Source of the DNA: Teredinibacter franksiae
GTDB taxonomy: Bacteria > Pseudomonadota > Gammaproteobacteria > Pseudomonadales > Cellvibrionaceae
Direction: 5' to 3'
DNA: 64,000 nt
Assembly: GCF_014218805.1 (NCBI RefSeq)
Contig: NZ_JACJUV010000001.1
Span: 744,001-808,000, forward strand
Positions 19,021 to 29,323 of the stretch are shown piece after piece. The position numbers and the translations under genes are program-made. The notes under the pieces are model-generated. The model did not search any database and had not been told where the DNA came from. It saw only the letters and a program-made list of their open reading frames with translations. The first letter of the stretch is position 1, and the number at the start of each line of letters is the position of its first letter.

Positions 19021-20766
19021 TTAGCCCTGCAATAGCTGCAGTACCTGCTGTGGTTGCGCGTTTGCTTGGGCAAGCATGGCCTGCGACGCCTGCTGCAATA
19101 CCTGAGCCCTACTTAGCTGGGACGTCTCGGATGCGAAATCTGCATCGATGATACGTGATCTTGCCGCAGAGGTTTTTTCAGAAACGTTTGCTAGGTTGCT
19201 CATAGTAAAGTCGAGGCGATTGTTGATCGCACCTAATTCAGATCGTGTTGAGTTTATCTGCTCAAGTGCTACATCAATAACGTCAATAGCCTGTTGAGCG
19301 CCTTCTGCAGTATCAATCGCTATCCCTGCAACCGAGCCACTGCCGCTGAGCGCATTCCGCTCCAGCAACCCTGTAGCGTCTAAGACGTCTTGTGCCGTTG
19401 CGCCACCACCGTATTGAATCGATATTTCATTGCCTTTGGTCGAACGCATTCCGATGGTCGTCGCCGTTTCGGCGTAGGCAACAACCCCTGTTTGTTCGGA
19501 AATCGAGTTGATCGCAACGATTGCGGTATCGATGGTTGCCGCAGCGGCAGCTACACCGGTAAAGCTCGGAACATCAACACCGTTTATTTTTAAATCGCCT
19601 TTTTGAATGGTATTTGTCTCGCCAATACCTGCAACACCAATAATATTGCCTTCGGTATCCTGGGTATTAATACCTAGCGCCTGTACATCGGCCGTGGCGG
19701 CATCGGTAAGGAAATTAACACCGTTACTTTCGGAGCTTGTATCGGTAAACACCAACGCAAAAAAGATATCCGTCGCTAGCTGGCCTGCACCCAAGCCTGT
19801 GGCCCCAGAGGCATCCGTAATGTTAACGCTTTCTGAATTTTCTGCGGAAAGTATTAGTTTTCCTTCGTCGTTAATTTTTGCGTCAATGATGGTGTCTGAA
19901 TTAATCATTTCCGCCAACTCAGAAAGATTACTCGTACCAGACAATATATATGACTGGGCATTTCCGTCTGCATCCGTCAGAACAATATCAACTGTATCGG
20001 TACCGGCGAGCACGCCACTACCTGCCGCATCGGCTTCAACAGAAATCAAGGTAGAAGCTTCTGCTCCTTTGCCATCCAAATCGGCATTGATGATAGCCAA
20101 GGCATCGTTAACCGTACTACCGGCTGCTGTAATACCCGCAAGGGTGCTGAGCGTTATATCATTTACCGTTATGCTGTTTGTCGCAGTGCCATCAAATGCT
20201 GTAAGAGAATCCAAACCAGCGAGTGTAACTTCACCAACAATATCACCAGAGGTTCCCCCCAAAGAGGAGGTACTAAAACCTTGAATCTCTAAATCGATGG
20301 TTTGGTAAGCCTCAGAACCTACCTGTAGTGCCACGTCGCTTAAACTACCATCCAACAATGGCTGACCGTTGAAGGTTGTGGACTGCGCAATGCGGTCAAC
20401 CTCCTGCTTAAGCTGCTGCGCTTCAGCATCCAGTGTTGAACGGTCTAGATCTGAGTAAATTCCGTTCGCGGACTGGATTGATAGTTCGCGTATGCGCTGT
20501 AAAATATTGGTGACCTCATCGAGCGCACCTTCGGCCGTCTGAATCAATGACACACCGTCATTGGCATTGCGGATAGCCTGGTCGAGCCCTCGGATCTGCG
20601 ATGTCTGCCGGTTGGAAATAGCGAGACCTGCGGCATCGTCACGCGCCGTATTAACGCGCTTGCCCGATGCCAAACGCTCCATCGCCTGCGCCATATCACT
20701 TCCGGATTTTACAAGTTGCCTTTGAGCATTTAACGCGGCAACGTTTGTGTTAATAACTAAAGGCAT
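19021..20766 (-). CDS. fliC: Flagellin (first copy)
   Basis: Filament subunit, 581 residues. Same N-terminal ([24 protein letters not shown]) and C-terminal (LAQANAQPQQVLQLLQG) conserved parts as its neighbour, with a different central domain (about 185-470). AGGAG upstream of ATG. Preceded by a consensus-like sigma-54 promoter, unlike the second copy. By analogy with Vibrio flaA it may be the base flagellin made first; that is inference. Confidence 0.96.
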   Translation of the reverse strand: MPLVINTNVAALNAQRQLVKSGSDMAQAMERLASGKRVNTARDDAAGLAISNRQTSQIRGLDQAIRNANDGVSLIQTAEGALDEVTNILQRIRELSIQSANGIYSDLDRSTLDAEAQQLKQEVDRIAQSTTFNGQPLLDGSLSDVALQVGSEAYQTIDLEIQGFSTSSLGGTSGDIVGEVTLAGLDSLTAFDGTATNSITVNDITLSTLAGITAAGSTVNDALAIINADLDGKGAEASTLISVEADAAGSGVLAGTDTVDIVLTDADGNAQSYILSGTSNLSELAEMINSDTIIDAKINDEGKLILSAENSESVNITDASGATGLGAGQLATDIFFALVFTDTSSESNGVNFLTDAATADVQALGINTQDTEGNIIGVAGIGETNTIQKGDLKINGVDVPSFTGVAAAAATIDTAIVAINSISEQTGVVAYAETATTIGMRSTKGNEISIQYGGGATAQDVLDATGLLERNALSGSGSVAGIAIDTAEGAQQAIDVIDVALEQINSTRSELGAINNRLDFTMSNLANVSEKTSAARSRIIDADFASETSQLSRAQVLQQASQAMLAQANAQPQQVLQLLQG

Positions 20767-20873
20767 AACTCTTCTCCTGTAAAATATATCACCAGCTGCC
20801 CCAATAATGTTGGACGCTGCAATTCAATCTGACTGTCGACTTTCTGCAACAGCAGCGGAATACACTTTAGGAT

Positions 20874-20891
20874 TTGCAACGCTTGTGCCAA
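20874..20891 (-). promoter_or_regulatory. Sigma-54 promoter of first flagellin
   Basis: Minus strand TTGGCACAAGCGTTGCAA: TTGGCAC and TTGCA boxes with GG-N10-GC, close to a perfect match to consensus, 107 nt upstream of the flagellin start. Confidence 0.88.
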
Positions 20892-20939
20892 GTGCAAAAA
20901 ACAGGCTTATTTGGCTATTTTTGTGCCGTTTTTGTACAG

Positions 20940-20983
20940 AAGCGGCAATTATTGTCGGCAAATAGGAAGAACAATTGCCGCTT
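20940..20983. promoter_or_regulatory. Inverted repeat upstream of the fliC1 promoter
   Basis: AAGCGGCAATT (20940-20950) and AATTGCCGCTT (20973-20983) are perfect 11-nt inverted copies, about 80 and 113 nt upstream of the expected transcription start. The placement fits enhancer sites for FleQ or FleR. The rest of 20984-21225 shows no gene. Confidence 0.5.
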
Positions 20984-21225
20984 ATAATCCACACACCCTA
21001 CATGTTGAACACAAAACAACATGAACACCTAGAAATCGGTTGTCACTATAGATTTTAATTTTATTGTGCTCGAAAAAATGATGCATGAAACCTAAATTTT
21101 TTATACAACAGCATTACTTATCAGGGTTACACAATAAAACCTCAAAAAATAGACGCCGAAACCCTTCATATAAGCACCTGAATACTTTTATTATCTATTC
21201 AGGTTTATAACGTTAAAATATTCTG

Positions 21226-21303
21226 AGGTTGTAGAAATAGATTTTGAGTTGTGGAGATGTGTTTAAATCTGTGAAAATAGGTTTAGAGCTGTGAAAATAG
21301 GTT
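21226..21303 (-). repeat. Degenerate 19-nt tandem repeat at the flgL 3' end
   Basis: On the minus strand the last flgL codons, AACCTATTTTCACAGCTCT, are followed by AACCTATTTTCACAGATTT and two more diverged copies of about 19-21 nt. Four copies in series, decaying away from the gene; the stop codon lies in the second. Confidence 0.75.
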
Positions 21304-22884
21304 TAGCTGACTTACACGAATAAAAGACGATTGCGCCGCTTGCAGCACCATGGTTTGGGCGGATAGCCGCGTGGCGGCTTCCGCATAATCGACATCACGC
21401 AGCTCCGCTAACACGTCCTTCATCACCAGCTCAGAATCAAGATGAAGGTCTCTCGTGCTCTCGAGCGTATTAAAGCGAGCACCCAACTTTGAGGTAATAT
21501 CCAATATACTGGTTTGCGAATTTTTCAGGTTTAAAATACTTGTTGCTATAATTTCTTCTAAGCGTTCTCGGCTTTCAGCGCTACCATCGTAATCTTTCAT
21601 TCCCTCGCTGAATCGAGCCATGGTGGTCAACACATCTTGCTTATTAGATGAGTCAATAAACAAACGATCACCCGGTGTCTCCCTTACACCATCGTTAGAT
21701 GTTGAACCTGCAAGAGAATTAATACCCATAACGGAATCAACATTACCCGACCCACTAGCGATGGAAAAATTAATACCACTAGCGCTACTGAAACCCGTAT
21801 TGTCGACTGTTATACCTAAAGCCGCTAACTTGGCCGCGTTTCCATTTACACCACTATTTAAGATCGCAGCCAAATCGGTAGTATTAGTCACATTACCGTC
21901 GAGCACCATGGTCTCAGTACGCCCACCAACACGAAGGGTAAACGTCTCATCAGCAGGTGGCGTAAAATCAAATGGGAATACAACCGGCCCGTCGATACCG
22001 AATGGCCGAGTCGCTGTAACGGAAGGGTCTCCCGAAACTGGCTGCCCGGTTATTCGAAAACTCACACCGCTTACTTCTATGTTGGAACCAGCCGAATAGG
22101 GTTGATTCGCCGTTATTATGCGGCCGGTGGAGCGCTCACTGACGGTATAGTTTTTCCCCGCCGGAACAACAGCATTGTCGGCATTAAAGGTAACCACCAT
22201 ATCTTCAGGGTAAAAGGTATCAAATAACTCTTGGTCCACTACCTGGCCAACCGATATACCGGCCGGCGGGTCTGATTTGTTAGCCGGGCTGGCATAACTG
22301 TGCACGGTATTGTGAGCACTTTCTATATTTACAAAAATCTCTTTGCCCGAATCACTCGAAGCGATAGTCGTATTATTCGATATTTTGATAAATTGTTGGC
22401 CATCATCACCAGCGTAGGTAAAGCCGCTTGCCGCGGTTCCTGAAAACGGCTCGCCCCTACTTTTGTAGCCGCCAAAAATGTAATCTCCATTAGCATTCTG
22501 ACTATTCAGCAAGTTTCTCAGTTCATCTAGTCGCGCATCCACTTCACTGGACAGTGCTCGATACTCATTGGTACTGAGTGTTGCCGTGTTACCCGCCTGC
22601 ACGGCCAACTCTTGAATGCGCTGTAGTAGATTGCCGACACTCTTGAGATTAGATTCCTCTAGAACCAAATTATTTTCCGCGATATCGATATTCCTTCGAT
22701 ATTGGGAAATATTAGCGATATCGTTGGTTAACTGCATAATCTTCGTGGATGCCACGGGATCATCTGAGGGGTTCAATACCCTCACCCCACTCGACAGTTG
22801 TGCTTGCGTATGAATCATAGATTCATTTGCGTCGGCAATACCTTTATTGGCGATATTAAATATTTGCAGTGACGAAATACGCAT
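21283..22884 (-). CDS. flgL: FlgL, hook-filament junction protein 3
   Basis: Joins the hook to the filament after FlgK. 533 residues (E. coli 317, P. aeruginosa about 440). Conserved N-terminus (IFNIANKGIADANESMIHTQAQLSSGVRVLNPSDDPVASTKIM) and C-terminal helix (AATRLSAQTMVLQAAQSSFIRVSQLNLFSQL). The middle (about 170-400) is expanded and Thr/Asn/Gly-rich. The last residues are encoded within a tandem repeat. A sigma-54 promoter is 46 nt upstream. Confidence 0.95.
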   Translation of the reverse strand: MRISSLQIFNIANKGIADANESMIHTQAQLSSGVRVLNPSDDPVASTKIMQLTNDIANISQYRRNIDIAENNLVLEESNLKSVGNLLQRIQELAVQAGNTATLSTNEYRALSSEVDARLDELRNLLNSQNANGDYIFGGYKSRGEPFSGTAASGFTYAGDDGQQFIKISNNTTIASSDSGKEIFVNIESAHNTVHSYASPANKSDPPAGISVGQVVDQELFDTFYPEDMVVTFNADNAVVPAGKNYTVSERSTGRIITANQPYSAGSNIEVSGVSFRITGQPVSGDPSVTATRPFGIDGPVVFPFDFTPPADETFTLRVGGRTETMVLDGNVTNTTDLAAILNSGVNGNAAKLAALGITVDNTGFSSASGINFSIASGSGNVDSVMGINSLAGSTSNDGVRETPGDRLFIDSSNKQDVLTTMARFSEGMKDYDGSAESRERLEEIIATSILNLKNSQTSILDITSKLGARFNTLESTRDLHLDSELVMKDVLAELRDVDYAEAATRLSAQTMVLQAAQSSFIRVSQLNLFSQL

Positions 22885-22929
22885 GATTTCTTTGTTATCT
22901 CAATTGCGGATCAATTCATATCTTTTATT

Positions 22930-22947
22930 TGCGAAAAACGTGCCTAA
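22930..22947 (-). promoter_or_regulatory. Sigma-54 promoter of flgL
   Basis: Minus strand TAGGCACGTTTTTCGCAA has GGCACG and CGCA boxes with GG-N10-GC, 46 nt before the flgL start, in the 234-bp flgK-flgL gap. Confidence 0.7.
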
Positions 22948-23118
22948 ATTTTCACATCACTTTGCCGTTATTGACAATAACTAACCCACCACTTAGTCAA
23001 AACGCTTCAAAGCTTCTTCAAGCGCGAACTTTGGTCAATTCTAGGGGAAATTGCTGAAACCTATACGAATGGCGAGCGTCAATACAGCTTTTACCTTACC
23101 GCTTAGCCGAAAGGCCAA

Positions 23119-26100
23119 TCAAAAAGCGTTAATAAGCCGATCAAATAAATCTCTAGCAACGGATATTACCTGTGTATTAGCGGCATACATTTGCTCGAAA
23201 CGGATAAGATTTGCCGCCTCTTCGTCTAGGTTAACACCGGATATTGACGCGCGCATTTGCGTCGACTGATGCAAAACCTGCTCACTGGCGTCCACATTAA
23301 TTTTTGCTGAAGCCGTATCAATACCGACAGTTTCCACCAAAGAACCGTAACTTTCTGTGTAGGTTGCCGTTCCACCGTCAACCGTTTTTTCGCTCGCCAG
23401 ATTGGCCAATGCCAACGCGTTGCGATTATCAGAAGTTGCGTCCATATTAAAGTTGAAGGTAAAGGTATCTCCGGTGTCGGGTATGCCACTGATTTCCGCC
23501 TGGATACCATAATATTGGGGTTTGGCAAAATTGACTGCACCGGTATCGCCAAAGATCATACTGTTAGGTGGGAATGTTGACAGCTCAAGGCTATCAGCAA
23601 GCGTTACATCCAACTGCCCGCCAACAACCAGCGAGGTTGCAACACCATTACCCAATCCAGCAAGCGTAGCGTTAGGGTTCTTACCGTCGCTAAGATCCAT
23701 CGACTCGCCTGCGGCTGCGGTTAACGATATCTGAAAATCATCACCCTCTGTTGAAAAAATACGAAATTCAGAGGCTCCAGTTATCTCATCCCGCGCGGGC
23801 AATGCATATATGCCAGCCGCTGTTAGAACCGGGTTTTGGCCAATACGCTCAGCTAAATAGTCATTAAACGCATCGGGATCTGCCATTGGGTCTGGAACAT
23901 CAGCGGCTACCACCGGGTTACCTAATGCGTCTGTTTCATAACGAATAAGGTCCTGGCCGTTCACATTTATTTGTAACGGCGCGGCATTGCTAATTTGGAG
24001 ATTTGTTAGCTCAACGTAGTTAAATGCATTAACTGAAACACCGGCGACATTATTCAACGCGCTCGCAATTTCTCTGACGCTGGCATTAAGGCCCGTATAA
24101 AGTGTTTCGGTAATCGCTGGTGCCCCCACAGTTGCACCGGGCCGAGAAATTGTAATTGCTTCAGCAGGGTAGCCATTACTTAAAAACCCTATACCACTAA
24201 TGCCGTCTGCATTTCCGACTGAAGTAAAATTTGTACCCTCGACATCAAAACCGAGTAAATTATTCGCTTGCCCCGCAGGCGCGATATCAGCATTACCGTC
24301 CGGATCAGCGTTATAATTTTGTACACTTATATCACCATAACCCGATGAATTCAGTCTAAAGCCCACTGTACCGTTATCGCTTATCATCGCACGCACATCA
24401 GTGCCAGAAAGTTGCGCGTTTATTTCCGCAAGGAGTACATTATTATCAACAATAGCGGGGCCGGATATCGCCACCGAATAAGTCCCGTCGCTGACGGCAT
24501 TAAGCGTACCGCTAATCACAATATCAAACGAAAACTGATCCGCTGTGGAACTAAAATCTGCAACGGTATAATCCGGAACATTGGCAGCCGGTGGGCCCAG
24601 TAGAATAGCGGCTTGGGATACTATTGCCCGGCCCTCCGGTAAGCCCGTCATATCACCAAGTGAAGACACCTGGGTTGCACCAGGGTCTGTGCCGAATAGC
24701 TTATTACTGATACCGACAACAAAACGTTGATCACGCATCGGCGGGTCCAGCTGTACTGGATTGCCGGGGTCCGAATTATCGAGAATGTCGTAACTGGTTG
24801 GCGAGGTGAATATTGCAATTAATGGAGGATTCATCTCCCCAGCGCTGGCTAGCAGCGGCAATGGGTTTCCGCCCGCTCCAACCAGTGATAGCACCTCCCC
24901 GGGGGATATAACGCCGGAACCGCTATTTCCGATACTTGTGTCCGTCAAAACAGGGCTAGCAAACGCAATACTTTGCGCATTAACCAATGCCGAACTAAAG
25001 TCTCTACCGCCGGTTCTTACCGGTTGCAGTGTGAAATTGTCGCCACCTTGAAACGTGCCGCCTTCAAATACTAATTCTAGCCCATCAAAACTTACGCTAA
25101 AAGGGTAGGAACCAGGTAGTAACCCCGTTGCGACTTCGGCGCCGTCCGCATCGCGCGTGACACGAAACAGGCCTCCGGATTCTACGCTTACTTGATAATC
25201 ACTGTCGGTTATCTGGGTACCGTCTGCTATATCGAGGCGCAATTGCCGGTCGCTTGGCTCCGCGTTATTGGCGTTGCCTATCACCCGTACGGCAGAAAGT
25301 CTTGAATCGTTTATATCGTAAAAAAACCGACCTCCAAATTCATTTTCGAGGGTAACACCCTGCTGATGTACTTTATTGAACGTGTCTGCCATCGTTACGG
25401 CAATTCGGCCAAACTCGTTATACACCTTGCTCATCGTTTCATCGCGAAAGCGAAGTAATCCGCCAATTTCACCACCACTTATTAAGTTGGTAATGACCTG
25501 GCCAGCCGAATCACCTTCGAAAACAACATCAAGGCTCGCAATATTTTCCGCGCTCGGCCGTAAACTAAGTTGTCGAACTTCTGATCCAACCACCAGGTTT
25601 TGGCCGCTTCCAACAACGACATTGACTTGCCCAGCACCTTGCTCATAGGTTTGAATGGATACCAGTTCAGACAAACCTCGTAAAGCTTCATCACGTTGGT
25701 CTAGTAAATCATTAGGTTCGGCGCCATTACCTATGCCATACGCATCCGATATTTTGAGATTTAGCTCGGCGATATTGCGTACCAGAGCGTTAACCTGCTC
25801 TACCGACGAGACAAGGTTTTCGTCAACGTTTCGATCAAGGGTTTGGAACCGACTATAGATAGTATTAAAGCGATCAGCCAGATTCTCTGCTTCGCTGATA
25901 ATGAGTTGGCGTGCTGGAATAGATGTCGGGTCATCCAAACCATTTTGCATAGACGCAAAAAATGATTCCAGACCGGCCGCTAACCCTGTAGAGGTATCCG
26001 ACAACAAGTTATCTAACTGACTTACATTGGTATGAAATACATCTAAGTCCTGATACAGGCTGGTATCAGTACGCAGCTGCTCGGTAACAAATCCGTTAAC

Positions 26101-26301
26101 AATACGTTCAATGGATTGAACGTTTGCACCATTACCCACGTAACTGTTCCCATCCAGTGTCGCGGGGTTCGTTTGAATATTAACCCGCTGACGACTGTAG
26201 CCATCGACACCTGCATTAGAGATGTTATGGCCTATGGTGCTGAGGGCCGTCTGTGTAGTGCGAATACCACTAACGCTAATACCGAGTAAATCTGAAGACA
26301 T
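23119..26301 (-). CDS. flgK: FlgK, hook-filament junction protein 1 (very large)
   Basis: First junction protein between hook and filament. 1060 residues against about 550-680 in most gammaproteobacteria. The N-terminal 200 residues (LGISVSGIRTTQTALSTIGHNISNAGVDGYSRQRV) and C-terminal 80 (SISGVNLDEEAANLIRFEQMYAANTQVISVARDLFDRLINAF) are canonical and in frame. The extra length is a long insertion of beta-rich, Asp/Gly/Asn-rich sequence between about residues 440 and 930. 13 bp after the flgJ stop-start junction, same operon. Confidence 0.94.
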   Translation of the reverse strand: MSSDLLGISVSGIRTTQTALSTIGHNISNAGVDGYSRQRVNIQTNPATLDGNSYVGNGANVQSIERIVNGFVTEQLRTDTSLYQDLDVFHTNVSQLDNLLSDTSTGLAAGLESFFASMQNGLDDPTSIPARQLIISEAENLADRFNTIYSRFQTLDRNVDENLVSSVEQVNALVRNIAELNLKISDAYGIGNGAEPNDLLDQRDEALRGLSELVSIQTYEQGAGQVNVVVGSGQNLVVGSEVRQLSLRPSAENIASLDVVFEGDSAGQVITNLISGGEIGGLLRFRDETMSKVYNEFGRIAVTMADTFNKVHQQGVTLENEFGGRFFYDINDSRLSAVRVIGNANNAEPSDRQLRLDIADGTQITDSDYQVSVESGGLFRVTRDADGAEVATGLLPGSYPFSVSFDGLELVFEGGTFQGGDNFTLQPVRTGGRDFSSALVNAQSIAFASPVLTDTSIGNSGSGVISPGEVLSLVGAGGNPLPLLASAGEMNPPLIAIFTSPTSYDILDNSDPGNPVQLDPPMRDQRFVVGISNKLFGTDPGATQVSSLGDMTGLPEGRAIVSQAAILLGPPAANVPDYTVADFSSTADQFSFDIVISGTLNAVSDGTYSVAISGPAIVDNNVLLAEINAQLSGTDVRAMISDNGTVGFRLNSSGYGDISVQNYNADPDGNADIAPAGQANNLLGFDVEGTNFTSVGNADGISGIGFLSNGYPAEAITISRPGATVGAPAITETLYTGLNASVREIASALNNVAGVSVNAFNYVELTNLQISNAAPLQINVNGQDLIRYETDALGNPVVAADVPDPMADPDAFNDYLAERIGQNPVLTAAGIYALPARDEITGASEFRIFSTEGDDFQISLTAAAGESMDLSDGKNPNATLAGLGNGVATSLVVGGQLDVTLADSLELSTFPPNSMIFGDTGAVNFAKPQYYGIQAEISGIPDTGDTFTFNFNMDATSDNRNALALANLASEKTVDGGTATYTESYGSLVETVGIDTASAKINVDASEQVLHQSTQMRASISGVNLDEEAANLIRFEQMYAANTQVISVARDLFDRLINAF

Positions 26302-26314
26302 AGCTTTCTCTCCC

Positions 26315-27265
26315 TCAGGTATCCGTTGTGGTTAAGTGACCAAAATCGTCGAGCAAACGATCGTGTACCGATAATACTTTTTCGGCGTACTTCGGGTCTG
26401 TTGCGTAGCCCGCCTTGTGCAACTCGCGGATATAACGTCCAGCGTCATCTACCGATTGCATGGCTTCTTGGTAACGTGGGTTAGTGCGAACAAAATTAAC
26501 GTAGTCCTCAACACTTTGCTCTATAGAATCGTACACGCGAAAACTGGATTGCTGAGGCGTAAATGTACCGCCAGTATATTCTACCGCAGACACGCTCACA
26601 CGCTTACCCTGCCATTCTCCACCAGCCTTAATATTGAATAAATTGAAGCTACTTTTTCCGTCTTCATTGGCGAGAATAAATTTACCCCAGCCTGTTTCTA
26701 ATGCCGCCTGAGCCGTTAGCACACTGGAATCAACACCTAGCTTTTTTGCCGCCTTCTGTACCGCAGGCATTACTTTTTCTATGAAATCACTTGGCGAACC
26801 GGAAAGCGGCTGGTATTTATCCTTTTTCGATACGTCTATTTTCGGTACGTCTAATTTCGATACGTCTTTTATTTCAGTCGCTGATAATGGCAAAATCTCG
26901 CCCTTTTGTGGTGACGTAATATTGGCCCCGCTCATTTGTCGATAAAACGAATCCGCAATACCCACCCCCCCCTGACGACCGTGGGATAACGTTAACGTTA
27001 GTTGTTGATCATGCATATCGCGGTAAAATTTTACATCGCCACTGTTGAACATGCTGTCTTCTTCAAATACAGCATTGGCATCTCGCATGCTTTTAAGCAT
27101 CATGCTCAAAAACATCGATTCAAACTGCTGGGCAATTTGACGTAAGGCAGCGTCTTTATCATCTGAAGTTTTAATATTCTGCAGACTATTTAAATCGGTA
27201 TAAACGTCAGCTGCCTGTATATGTTGTTGCGCACTGAGCATTTGAGAAGACGCAAGACCATCCAT
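26315..27265 (-). CDS. flgJ: FlgJ, rod-capping protein with peptidoglycan hydrolase domain
   Basis: Two-domain form, 316 residues. N-terminal rod-scaffold domain (about 30-105, QQFESMFLSMMLKSMRDANAVFEEDSMF) and C-terminal glucosaminidase domain (about 155-305, SVLTAQAALETGWGKFI with the catalytic Glu, ... FNLFNIKAGGEWQGKRV). They are joined by a linker with a repeated Asp-Val-Ser/Pro-Lys pattern encoded by a 15-nt tandem repeat. Works in the periplasm to open the cell wall for the rod. Overlaps the flgI stop by one base. Confidence 0.95.
   Translation of the reverse strand: MDGLASSQMLSAQQHIQAADVYTDLNSLQNIKTSDDKDAALRQIAQQFESMFLSMMLKSMRDANAVFEEDSMFNSGDVKFYRDMHDQQLTLTLSHGRQGGVGIADSFYRQMSGANITSPQKGEILPLSATEIKDVSKLDVPKIDVSKKDKYQPLSGSPSDFIEKVMPAVQKAAKKLGVDSSVLTAQAALETGWGKFILANEDGKSSFNLFNIKAGGEWQGKRVSVSAVEYTGGTFTPQQSSFRVYDSIEQSVEDYVNFVRTNPRYQEAMQSVDDAGRYIRELHKAGYATDPKYAEKVLSVHDRLLDDFGHLTTTDT
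26826..26870 (-). repeat. 15-nt tandem repeat in flgJ linker
   Basis: Three in-frame copies of a 15-nt unit (plus strand TTCGATACGTCTATT and variants) encode the Lys-(Leu/Ile)-Asp-Val-(Ser/Pro) linker between the two FlgJ domains. Copy number can change without a frameshift. Confidence 0.8.
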
Positions 27266-28401
27266 TAGATCACCATAATCTCGGCTTTTAGTGCGCCGGC
27301 CTGTTTAAGTGCTTCCAGAATAGCCATTAGATCACCGGGGGCTGCGCCCACCTCATTTACCGCACGCACTATATCGTTAAGCGTTGGCCCAGGGCTAAAC
27401 TCAAACATAGGCCCAGACTCTTCCGTAACCTCCACGGTGCTGTCTGGCACAACAACCGTGTCGCCTTGTCCAAATGAATTCGGCTGGCTAACTTGCACAT
27501 CTTCCCTCACGGTAACTGTAAGGGAGCCATGAGTAACGGCCACCGGCGATACCCGAACATGCTGGCCAACAACAATAGTGCCCGTTCGAGAATTAATGAT
27601 AATTTTTGCTGCCGATTCACCTGGCTTAACTTGTACATTTTCTAACAGTGAGAGATAGTCCACTCGTTGAGCCGGATTTTGTGGTGCCTGTACCGCTATC
27701 GATGTTGCATCCATTGGTAGCGCAACATTTGGGCCCAGCAAATCGTTAATGCTATCGGCTAAACGTTTAGCCGTTGTAAAATCGGGTGTATGTAAATTAA
27801 ATATTATTTTCCCATTGCCTCCAAACTGAGTAGCCACTTTACGCTCTACCATCGCGCCACTGGGTATACGCCCCACGCTGGGAATGTTTACCGTTACGCT
27901 GGACCCATCTCGCCCATCAATACCAAAGCCCCCAACAATTAAATTACCCTGTGCAACAGCATATACTTTGCCGTCCAGCCCTTTCAAAGGTGTGATCAAT
28001 AAGGCTCCGCCACGTAAGCTTTTGGCGTTAGCGATGGACGATATGGTCACATCAATAGTTTGTCCTGGCTTGGCAAAAGGCGGCAACTCTGCATGTACGG
28101 CAACCGCTGCAACATTTTTAAGTTGAAATTTTGCATCGGCTGGAATCGTAATACCAAACTGACTGAGCATGGTCATAAATGACTGAGTGGTAAAAGGAGT
28201 AGAATTGGTTTGATCACCAGATCCATCCAAGCCCACGACCAAACCATAACCCACTAACTGGTTGGTTCGCACACCAGAAACAGACGTTAAATCCTTAATC
28301 CGCTCAGCTATAACCTGCGGAGTAGATAAACATAACGAAAATAAAATCGCCAATACGCCCAGATTCTTTTCCCAGCGATTATTTTTCATCAGAATGGCCA
28401 T
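27265..28401 (-). CDS. flgI: FlgI, flagellar P-ring protein
   Basis: Periplasmic ring around the rod in the peptidoglycan layer. 378 residues, typical. Signal peptide in the first ~32 residues ([20 protein letters not shown]). Mature start [33 protein letters not shown] is the family signature. C-terminus [24 protein letters not shown] second Met at position 5 is an alternative start. Overlaps flgH by 13 nt. Confidence 0.97.
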   Translation of the reverse strand: MAILMKNNRWEKNLGVLAILFSLCLSTPQVIAERIKDLTSVSGVRTNQLVGYGLVVGLDGSGDQTNSTPFTTQSFMTMLSQFGITIPADAKFQLKNVAAVAVHAELPPFAKPGQTIDVTISSIANAKSLRGGALLITPLKGLDGKVYAVAQGNLIVGGFGIDGRDGSSVTVNIPSVGRIPSGAMVERKVATQFGGNGKIIFNLHTPDFTTAKRLADSINDLLGPNVALPMDATSIAVQAPQNPAQRVDYLSLLENVQVKPGESAAKIIINSRTGTIVVGQHVRVSPVAVTHGSLTVTVREDVQVSQPNSFGQGDTVVVPDSTVEVTEESGPMFEFSPGPTLNDIVRAVNEVGAAPGDLMAILEALKQAGALKAEIMVI

Positions 28402-29069
28402 TTTGGACTATTAAAGAATTTACCCAACCAACCCATCTGCTGCGAATCTGAAAACTCACCTGTTCCCGAATACGCTATTCTAGCATTAGCAATTTTTGTC
28501 GATACGATGGTGTTTTCTGGACTGATATCGTCTGGCCTAATTAAACCACTTAACCTAATATACTCGTCGCCACGATTTAAGGTCAGCCACTTTTCACCCC
28601 GAACTAGTAGCGTTCCATTGGGGTATACATCTACCACCGTCACCGAAATATTACCGGTTAACTGGTTACTTTGGTCGGCATCCGCCTCACCTGTAAATTC
28701 GCGCTCAGCAACTAGGTCGCTGGTTAACGTCAAGTTACCTAAACCTGGAATTGTACCGAGTAGCACCGCATCGCCCCCGGACCCTCCCATAGATATTTCA
28801 TTATCTTTCACCACTTCAACATTTGACGTTTTACTGGAGGTGGTGCGCTCCTGTAAGAGCACGTTTATAATGTCACCTACCCGCCGGGCTTTACGATCGG
28901 TGAATAGCACCATAGATGAATTATCGGAAAACAGAGAACCATTTAAGGGTGGTGTGGGAGCATCGTTCAATTGCATCACCGGTGCATAATAGGGGTCGTC
29001 AGGCAGCGGGGGTTCGCTTACGCAACCCAACAAAGTAACAACGAGCACTGCAATAATCAGCTTAGTCAT
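28389..29069 (-). CDS. flgH: FlgH, flagellar L-ring lipoprotein
   Basis: Outer-membrane ring lipoprotein. 226 residues. Lipoprotein signal peptide ending in LLGC (Cys16). Conserved [39 protein letters not shown] and C-terminal [25 protein letters not shown]. Overlaps flgI. The 254-bp gap before it shows no clear promoter. Confidence 0.96.
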   Translation of the reverse strand: MTKLIIAVLVVTLLGCVSEPPLPDDPYYAPVMQLNDAPTPPLNGSLFSDNSSMVLFTDRKARRVGDIINVLLQERTTSSKTSNVEVVKDNEISMGGSGGDAVLLGTIPGLGNLTLTSDLVAEREFTGEADADQSNQLTGNISVTVVDVYPNGTLLVRGEKWLTLNRGDEYIRLSGLIRPDDISPENTIVSTKIANARIAYSGTGEFSDSQQMGWLGKFFNSPKWPF

Positions 29070-29323
29070 ACCAAAACTCTATATACGAGCCTCTATTGTG
29101 TTACTTTCCCCACGCACAACACATGGGGGCCATAGAATTAGTTCTTCCTTGAGTAAATTCCATTTCAATGTTTCCGCACTCCTGCGAAACTATTCCTTTC
29201 CCCAACTTCCCCAGCTCCTGCGTTAATATTTTGACTAAAAAAAATATTTCAAATAATTTCACAACTCAAGTTCTTGTTTAGCCACTTAACCTACTTTTAT
29301 TAGGCCAGTAAATTTCTGCGTTA

